Part shown: in pieces, positions 17,631 through 24,276 of the stretch
Layout of the letters: the number at the start of each line of letters is the position of its first letter
How positions within the stretch are numbered: the stretch's first letter is position 1
DNA from: Usnea hakonensis
Lineage: Eukaryota > Ascomycota > Lecanoromycetes > Lecanorales > Parmeliaceae
NCBI GenBank assembly: GCA_013423325.1
Contig: BLJB01000172.1
Coordinates: 1-24,276, forward strand
Direction of reading: 5' to 3'
Length of the DNA stretch: 24,276 nt
Made by a program: the position numbers and the translations under genes
Notes under the pieces: generated by a model
Database searches by the model: none
What the model was told of the DNA's origin: nothing
The model's input: the letters and a program-made list of their open reading frames with translations, nothing else

Positions 17631-17824
17631 TGTAGTAGTATCAGGCCTAATGGGCCTCGTTGTATAGTCTCGCTCAGGGCACTTAGTATGATAGTGATTA
17701 CGGTCTTGATTCTTAAGGACAATAAAAGACTCAGAGCACTCGGGGTTTATATACAAGAGGCCTCTAAGGCCTAGTCGTGCCTTCCTAGACCAAGCCATCA
17801 AGCCATGCAAGCCATGCGCTCACA
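17631..17824 (-). repeat. Chromovirus A 5' LTR
   Basis: 194 bp, partner of 10916-11109. Here the mutated positions are on the left: TGTATAG for TGCACAG, GATAGT for GACAGT and AATAAAAG for AACAAAAG. The - strand TATA box and the self-primer sequence are both in this copy. Confidence 0.93.
17746..17753 (-). promoter_or_regulatory. TATA box in the 5' LTR of chromovirus A
   Basis: The - strand reads TATATAAA followed by CCCCGAG. It is the only clear TATA box in the LTR. If transcription starts at the AAGAATCAA 39 nt downstream, the RNA 5' end would be the self-primer. The same box is in the 3' LTR at about 11031-11038. Confidence 0.6.
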
Positions 17825-17829
17825 GTAGG
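17825..17829. repeat. Target-site duplication of chromovirus A, right copy
   Basis: GTAGG directly after the terminal CA of the LTR, matching 10911-10915. Confidence 0.9.
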
Positions 17830-18002
17830 TATAGTAATAAGATATTAAATCTAAAGAAGTCTAAGTATAAAGGTCCTCTTTAAATAGTAAGAAATAAGGG
17901 TACGCTAGGCCCTAGCTTCGCTAGGGACTAATATTAGAAAGATTTAATACTAGTAGTATTAAGAGCTTCTAAATACTAGGTCTAAATTATACCCTAATAG
18001 TA
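17830..18002 (-). repeat. Chromovirus B 3' LTR, inner piece
   Basis: Continuation of 10885-10915. TATAGTAATAAGATATTAAATCTAAA... aligns with 24251-24276 in the other B LTR. The inner edge is placed at 18002 because the plus-strand end ...AATAGTA (RIP-changed ...CA) is followed at once by a pyrimidine tract that is a polypurine tract on the coding strand. Total LTR length, removing the A insertion and one target copy, is 204 bp. It contains a perfect 7-bp stem, 3-base loop hairpin at 17910-17926 (CCCTAGC-TTC-GCTAGGG). Confidence 0.65.
17910..17926. repeat. Hairpin in the B LTR
   Basis: CCCTAGC, loop TTC, GCTAGGG: a perfect 7-bp inverted repeat of high GC in AT-rich surroundings. It lies between the LTR start and the TATA-like box on the - strand; it may be structural in the U3 region. 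Confidence 0.55.
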
Positions 18003-18013
18003 CCCCTCTCTCC
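18003..18013 (-). other. Polypurine tract of chromovirus B
   Basis: The - strand reads GGAGAGAGGGG right before TACTATT, the RIP-changed start of the B 3' LTR. Position and purity match the primer for plus-strand synthesis. This tract is the main reason for placing the inner LTR edge at 18002. Confidence 0.6.
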
Positions 18014-18700
18014 GGCTAGGCCTAGTTTCTAGGCCTAAAAAAACTCGCTATAAATATAAGTAAAAAATAAATAGCTATAATAAAGTAGTAAGTACCAGGT
18101 AGACTAGATAAAATCCGGATTACGATTATAAATTTTAACCTTCGGGTAGCTAAAGTAAAAAAATCGAATTTAACTTTTTTTAATAAAATAATTAAATCTA
18201 AAAATTATTAGATTTTAAAGTTAGTAGGTCGAAAAACCGTAATCGGGTTAGCGCGAAATCCGGGTAAATTAGATAAAATCTAAATATAGAGTAATTAAGA
18301 TAAATTATTAAATTTCTATAAAATCGAATTTTTTTTTTTTAAAAATAACTAAGTTATATTATAGTACTTATTCCCGTACCTAGTTTACTATATAAAAATT
18401 CTATATTTTATAAAAATATAGTATTTTAAAAAATTTTTATATAATATAACGAGTATATACTAAATTTTAACTAAAATAAGGTTAGAGGATATATATAGAG
18501 TAGAAATATTCTAATTAATAGATATCCTCCTAGTTATATATATACTACTATAAGACCTCCGGGCTGACCTACTAATATAGGGTAATTATACTAGTAGTAA
18601 CTATAGCGACTAAGGGTAATAGAAACTAGGAAGTAAGTCTACCGCTAGAGTCCCTATAAAGGATATCTATACTTCTTTAGCTATATCGACTTCGCGGGCT
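18014..18700. other. 3' non-coding part of chromovirus B
   Basis: No protein is recognisable between the polypurine tract and the end of the chromodomain. The stretch holds AATCGAATTT-type strings followed by T/A runs at about 18166 and 18323, related sequences ATCCGGATTACG (about 18114) and CGTAATCGGG (about 18238) in partial inverted orientation, and the repeat shared with 7535-7680. A separate small insertion may be buried here, but no ends are clear. Confidence 0.4.
18360..18505. repeat. Diverged repeat shared with 7535-7680, copy 2
   Basis: Contains TATATAAA-like sequence, GAGTATATACTAAATTTTAA and GAGGATATATATAGAG in the same order and almost the same spacing as copy 1, in the same orientation. 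Differences are mostly transitions plus small gaps on the left. Nothing upstream or downstream of the pair is obviously shared, apart from the ATAAC(T/G)AAGTTATAT string near 18343 and 7364. Confidence 0.5.
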
Positions 18701-21700
18701 TAATTAGTATTCTCTAGATCCTATTAGTTTCTTAAGGGCTTTCGAGTATAGTTAGATTATTTCTATAATAATTATCTACTATATTTTAGATACTATCGAA
18801 CTTATTAGCGTTAATATAATACTACTCGTTATCTCTACTAAAACCGATCTATTTAATATAATACTAGAGTCGACTATAATATTAGCGAGTATCTAAGATA
18901 TCGTCTATCTCCTAATACTTATAATTATCGAGTACTATAGATATTAGAGGTAGAACTACCTAACCCGATAATAAATTATTAGGGTATAGTATTAATAAGT
19001 CCGAATAGAATATTAATTTAAATTAAGATATACTTTTTAATAACTTAAGCTTATAAGCGGTCCCCGCTTAATCTATAATTTTAAATAGATTAAATTATTT
19101 ATAGTCTAAATCCTTATATAGCTATATAGTCTTAATATTTCTAGTTAATAATATAACTAGATCGCCTTCCTTAAACAGTAACTCCTAATAATATTTATTA
19201 GCTTAGTACTCTATATTAATCTACGTACTAGTAAGGGTAGCCTTACTAAATTAGAATAATTCTTCTATTTTAGTAATAATCTTAGTAATAGTATAGACTT
19301 ATAGATATTCTCTAATAGACTCGTAATTAGTAGCGTTAGGGCTAAAGCTTATATACGGGTAAAATCCCTTATTAAGATAGAATAAAGATAATCTAATAAT
19401 TATTATATTATTATTATTATTACTAAATTCTACTATAAAAATCTATTTTATCTAGTTATTTTATATATAGTTATAGTAGATCTAAAGACCTTTTTTAACT
19501 TCTTAATTCGCGCGCTCGGACTAGCTATTCGTTTAGGGGTAGTAGATAATAAAGAGGTTCGATTTAATATCTAATTATTTATATATTAATTAATATATAT
19601 TCGAGGCGAACTAAGGTCTATTATTTAAAATAATTAAAGACGGGAGACTATATAAATAATAAATATACTAAATTAGAATTATAATAGTCTCTTCTATAGA
19701 TAAGCCTCCTTTACTAGAATAATATAAAATATAATAATATTCTTTAGATAAGTAGTCTATAATAATATAGATAATATTATATCTATCTAATAGGGGTAGA
19801 CGAGTAATAAAGTCTACTATAATATCTTACTAATATTATTTAGATATTAGTAAAAGTACTAGTAAATTATACTTTTTCTAGTAAGATATCTTACTATAAT
19901 AGTAGTCTATATAATTACGAATAAAATAGATAACGGATCTAATATATCCTAGCTAGTAATAATAGTAATAAAGAAGGGTAAGAGTTCTTCTTTTTCTAAA
20001 ATAACTATTAAAACTTTAATTATAAATTTCCTTAAATAAATCTATTTATAGAGACTCTAGTACCTATAATAAACCTTCTTTATATAGGGTATTATCTATA
20101 ATTCTATAATTATTAAATTTAATTTTATAAAGTCTAAGGCGGTTATTAGTAATTACCTCCTTATACTTATTATATTCTTTATTAATCTTATTAATAATTA
20201 AGATTCTTTCGAATATTCCTTCTTTTATAGATATATAGCGTATATCTATTTAGTCTAAAATAAGAATAATTTATTATTATTACTTAATTCTATTATTATC
20301 CTCCTCTAAAAATATAATTCTAGATATATAAATAAGAATATCTACTTTTTTATTACGCTTATCTATTTAAAAAATAATTTAGAAATTAAATTTTAAGAGT
20401 ATATCTAAGTATCTAGCTTATTAATAACTAAGTTTCTTACTATCTATAAAAGTTTTTAGGGCTTAGTAATTAATAAAGATTTAGATTAGAAGGTCTATAA
20501 ACTCTAGTTTTTAATACTAGTATTCTAAATACTAAATAATTACTAGTAACTCTTTATTATAGATATAATAATTATATTTAATAGAAATTATACTTTTACT
20601 ATAATATATAATAGGGTAGAGAGTCTCTTTATTATTATATTAGAAGAGTATTCTATTATTAATATAATTAGAGGAGTCTATTTCTATAATTATCTATTTT
20701 CTAAGATTAAAGTATTTAAAGATAAAGATTAAAATTATTATAATTTTAAAAGATTTAAATATTTTAATATAATTTTTAATCTATAAAAATAGATTATCTT
20801 TATAAGCGAGAGCTATTAAAAACTTAGTAATTTTAGAGAAGCCTTTAATAAATTACTAATAAAAGTTAATAAAGCCTAGAAAGCTTTATACTTTTTTAAG
20901 GTTTATTAGCTTTTTTTAATTAACTACGACTTTAATCTTTTTAGGGTCTATTTCTAGATCGTTACTAAAAATTATAACTCTAAGGAATATTATTTTAGAA
21001 ATATTAAATTTGTACTTTTTAATATTTATCTATAGACTAATATCCCGAAGCTTTATAAAAATCTTAATAATATAGATTTAATATTTCTTCCTAATCTTAC
21101 TATAAATTAAGATATTATCTAGATACGCCTAATAGAAGTTATTAATATAGTTAAATAATATATTATTAATATATTATTAAAAGGAATTAGGGCTATTACT
21201 AAAATTAAATAAAAGGACTTTATACTTATAGAACCCTAAAATAGTAATAAAAATTATTAAATCTTTATTATTAAAATATATTTAAAGCTTATTAAAAGCC
21301 AAGATAATATTAAATTTAATTAGATATTTATAGTCTTAAATCTTCCTAATTATTTTCTCTATTAGAGGTAGCGGATAGCGAGTTTTTTTAATAATTATAT
21401 TAAATTTTTAATAATTAATATAAAATTAAAGATTACTATTAGCCTTAAAAGTAAAGAGGATAGAAGAGTAATATAGAGCTTAACTAAAAATAATAAATCC
21501 TTTAAATAAGTTTTTAATTAGATACTCCTTTACCTTTTAGAGCTTATATAATAATATATAATAAATATAGCTTCTAAATAATATTATATCTATAATTAAT
21601 TTAATCTTATAATTATATAAATAATAGGAAGATAGCTTATTAATTTATATATAATTAAATATATCTATATAATCTAAGTATTCTAGAAGGAGCTTAATTT

Positions 21701-22340
21701 AAATATCCTTCTTAATAGTATTATTTTTAATAATATTAATATATAGTTCCTCTATTCTATATCGGGCTTTAAATATTAATTTCTAATTAATATTCTTTAT
21801 TAATATAGTAAAGGTCTTTATATTAGATTTACGACTAAAGATTCTAAAGGGGGTAGCCCTTATAGTAAAAATTAAGAAGGACTTATTAGTCTTTATAAAC
21901 TAGAGACGAGGTAAGATTCTAGATATAAAAGGTAGATTCTTTAGAGTCGGAAATAAAGTTTTTAGTATAGAAGATAGAATATTTCTAATAACTTTAATTA
22001 TAGAGATAAATAGCTAATTTAAAAAGATAATAATATTATTTATTATATTAAGGGTAACTCGATAATAATTTATCTAAGGCTTCTCTAAAATAATAGTATA
22101 TTATTCTAAATTAATAATAAATATTAGATAGATAACCTCTTAGTAGTTACTAATTTATAAAGTAGAGTATAAGATATAAGTAATAGACTAGTTATAAATC
22201 TAATTATTAAATCCCTTTACGAGTTTAGGCTTAGATAATTTAATAGGAAAAATATCTAACTTATAACTTATTTCCTTAATAATCTTAATATTAATAAAGG
22301 CGTATATTATAGCCCCTATATTTATAAGGGCTTATTTATT
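18700..22340 (-). pseudogene. Chromovirus B pol: protease, RT, RNase H, integrase, chromodomain
   Basis: Protease at about 22335-22080: catalytic Asp changed to Asn ('ALINIGA' for D-x-G-A, TG to TA). RT at about 21560-20880 with 'AYLDNILIYSK' at about 21133-21100. RNase H at about 20780-20330: 'IIEIDSSNYINNRILFQY', 'YPIIYYSKSIS', 'YNYYIYNKELL'. Integrase core at about 19830-19300: 'DIIVDFITRLPLLDRYNII', 'ILDRPQFASNIYQ', then 'SEREN.EVKKGLQIYYNYI', so the three acidic residues are readable. GPY/F-type C-terminus at about 19170-19060 ('KEGDLVILLTRNIKTI'). Chromodomain at about 18935-18740: 'YKY.EIDDILDTR.YYSRL', then 'YYIK.IGFSRDNE' with Trp codons turned to TAG. Motif wording is closest to the Tf1/sushi branch. 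Mutation is much heavier than in A. Confidence 0.82.
18740..18935 (-). other. Chromodomain of chromovirus B
   Basis: Residues 'EIDDILDTR' are followed by 'YYIK.IGFSRDNE.YY', where the dots are TAG codons in places where chromodomains have Trp. A C-terminal helix-like segment 'NIVDNYYRNN' follows. The reading matches the tail of sushi-type integrases. Confidence 0.7.
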
Positions 22341-24190
22341 ACTTATTAATCTTTCCTTAGGAGGATAGTTCTATATTTATAAAAAAAGGCCTCTTAGTAA
22401 ATAATTCTAACTTATTTAGAGGGTCCTTAGATACTATATTAAAAAGAGTATTTATATATAAGAATACTACCTTCTTCCCCCTTACTATATTATTAGTAGA
22501 GAAGTCTAGTTTTTTAAATTATAAAAAGAGTTAATTTTATCTTCCTTAAAAGAGTCCTTTATAGGGTTATCTACTATTAGCTCTTTAATATCTATAGCTC
22601 CGTTCTTCTTATTTAGAAAAAAGGGATTAAAATAATTATATATAAAATATTTAATTAAGTTATAACTATAATAATCCTTATTTTTAATAAAGGTAAGCTT
22701 AATAATCTTATCTAGATCTATAAATATCTTAAAGCTTTAAAGCTTAAAATCTTTAACTTTATCTTTATTAATATTATTACTATTATAGTTAATTTTCTTT
22801 ATAGTATAATATTTATTATCTATATAAGTTAAGTATATCTTAATCTTATTAATAGATTTAAAGGTAACCCTATAATTATTCTAGACTAAGTAAAGTCTTA
22901 TAATAACTTTCTCTCTTAGCTCGTAGATTAACTTAATCTATAAATAATTAAGTTTATCTTTAAGTACTATAAAGTCTATAAAGAAGTCTATAAAGTAATA
23001 GCTTCCTTATATAAAAGATTTAAATTTATAATATAAATTAAGCTTTTTATCTAAGTCCTTAAATCTATTTTTTAGATAGTTAAGGAGGTCCTTAATAGAT
23101 TAGAAAAGATTCTAACTATTATTATATAATTAATTAGAGTATCGCTTTATAGTTTTTCTAGCTATATAACTAATTATATAATTAACTTTATCTAGATTAT
23201 CTATATAATAATTAGTATTTTTATATAATTTATATTTAACTTTTTATTTCTATTTATTTTAGATAAGATTCTCCCTATTTATAAAGATAGGGGATACTAG
23301 GGCGTTTTTTATATATTAGATTTTAATAGTTATAGATTTAAAGACTATTATAGTAATAATTAGCTATTTAGCTAGATCTTCTTATATTTATTTAACTTTA
23401 ATCTATAATTCTTTAAGCTAGATTCGTATATTATTAGACTCTATTTAGAATAAGATATAGCGTTACTTCTCCCTAATTAAAGATTTAGTAATAGAATCCT
23501 TTTTAATATTTATAATATTAAGCTCGAACTAAGTAGTATCTTTTATTAAAATTAGAATATTATAGTCTCTAATAATTTTAATAGCCTCCTCCCTATCTTA
23601 ATAGAGCTAATCTATTATTTAGACTATTAGTTCGGGATTATAAATAATCTAGAAATAAAGATCGGTAGTATCTTAGATTTCTAAAGATAAAAAAGTATCT
23701 ATTAAATAATTAGAAGTATCTTTTACTCTAGCTTAAATAGTAGTCTAATAATTATCTATATATTCTACTAGAAAAGTAGCGAAATTAATTAATAGATTAT
23801 AAATAGATATCTTTATAGAGGTAATAGATTTTTTTAGTTTAGAATTAAAAGTTTTAAAGGATTAGGAAGACTCTTTAAATTTATAAATAAAGCGAGCTAT
23901 ATAATCGAGTTTAATTATATTAGAAAAAATAAATATTAAGGGAATTATATTAAGTAACTTAGCTTTATAATTAAAAGAGTAGTTAACTAATAATCGAACT
24001 AGTTAACTAATAACTAGGTTTCTAGAGTACTATATAATTTAAGTCCGCTAGAAGTATTTTATATAACTTAGAAATATTAAGATAAATATTAAATTTAATA
24101 GGCTTATTCTTTTTCGGCTCGAGCTTATCTCGAGTCCGATAATATTATTATATTCGCTTATCGATTAAATAATATAATAATATTACTACT
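22341..24190 (-). pseudogene. Chromovirus B gag region, RIP-degraded
   Basis: Between the primer site and the protease there is about 1.85 kb where a gag is expected. Frames on the - strand are rich in Ile, Asn, Lys and Tyr with TAA/TAG stops, and I can read no firm capsid or zinc-knuckle motif. The call rests on position only: 5' LTR and primer site upstream, protease downstream in the same direction. Confidence 0.5.
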
Positions 24191-24206
24191 ATCGTATAGT
24201 TACCGG

Positions 24207-24217
24207 AGATTTAATAT
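24207..24217 (-). other. Primer-binding site of chromovirus B, self-priming type
   Basis: Two bases after the 5' LTR end the - strand reads ATATTAAATCT. A perfect 11-base reverse complement, AGATTTAATAT, is on the same strand in both B LTRs (17852-17842 and 24273-24263), 34 nt after a TATA-like TATTTAAA in the 3' LTR. The site lacks the TGG expected for a tRNA primer. AT-richness raises the chance-match rate, so confidence is lower than for A. Confidence 0.45.
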
Positions 24218-24219
24218 AA

Positions 24220-24276
24220 TATTAGGACTAGTACTAAGATATTAAGTAGATATAATAATAAGATATTAAATCTAAA
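24220..24276 (-). repeat. Chromovirus B 5' LTR, partial
   Basis: Begins TATTAGGAC and aligns with 10885-10915 joined to 17830 onwards, with about four transitions in 57 bases. The remaining about 147 bp lie beyond the window. It shows what the B LTR looks like without the A insertion. Confidence 0.8.

Larger units (their letters stand above)
10916..17824 (-). mobile_element. Chromovirus A: full-length Ty3/gypsy LTR retrotransposon, inactive
   Basis: The element is 6909 bp, bounded by 194-bp direct LTRs that start TG and end CA, with a 5-bp GTAGG target duplication. In - strand order: 5' LTR (17824-17631), self-primer-type binding site, gag, protease, RT, RNase H, integrase, chromodomain, an extra reading frame, polypurine tract, 3' LTR (11109-10916). 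Pol domain order (RT before integrase) and the chromodomain place it in the Ty3/gypsy chromoviruses. Coding regions contain many TAG/TAA stops and at least two frame changes, so it cannot move on its own. It keeps far more CA/TG than its surroundings, so it arrived later or met fewer rounds of RIP. Confidence 0.92.

Noticed and set aside
1..24276. tRNA, rRNA or CRISPR arrays
   Set aside because: No cloverleaf with intact A/B boxes, no conserved rRNA blocks and no regularly spaced repeats were seen; direct repeats found are LTRs or short tandem arrays.

Overview
The window looks like a heterochromatic, transposon-packed block from the nuclear genome of a filamentous ascomycete (Pezizomycotina). 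No intact host gene, rRNA, tRNA or CRISPR array is visible. Outside 10916-17824 the DNA is extremely AT-rich and nearly devoid of CpA and TpG, while CpG is still common. That is the signature of repeat-induced point mutation (RIP, C to T at CpA on either strand). Nearly every feature is therefore a pseudogene: Gln codons CAA/CAG and Trp TGG have become TAA/TAG, and Cys and His codons have become Tyr.

Layout, left to right. (1) 1-~697: fragment of a Ty1/copia integrase, + strand. (2) ~700-4627: a gag-pol retroelement, + strand, with capsid, a C2H2-type finger, an aspartic protease and the first part of a reverse transcriptase, cut off at 4627. (3) ~4629-7261: the N-terminal part of a Helitron Rep/helicase gene, + strand. 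(4) 7262-10884: the 3' half of a second Ty1/copia element, - strand, cut inside its integrase at 10884. (5) 10885-10915 plus 17830-24276: a Ty3/gypsy chromovirus ('B'), - strand, with a 204-bp 3' LTR, gag, pol and a chromodomain; its 5' LTR runs off the window. (6) 10916-17824: a second, younger chromovirus ('A'), - strand, 6909 bp, with 194-bp LTRs and a GTAGG target duplication, inserted in the 3' LTR of B. A is much less mutated.

The order fits a deep nest: copia 1, then the gag-pol element, the Helitron, copia 2, chromovirus B and chromovirus A, each interrupting the one before. Only A-in-B is proven here, by the target duplication and rejoined flanks. The other junctions are abrupt truncations that fit nesting, but the missing halves would lie outside the window.

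Three points stand out. Chromovirus A carries a 425-codon sense-strand reading frame between pol and its 3' LTR (12433-11159) that is not a standard Ty3/gypsy gene and that I do not recognise. Both chromoviruses have primer sites that do not begin with TGG but are complementary to a stretch of their own LTR 34-39 nt after a TATA-like box, as expected for Tf1/sushi-type self-priming. And a block of about 95 bp at 7262-7355 keeps normal CA/TG content inside heavily mutated DNA.
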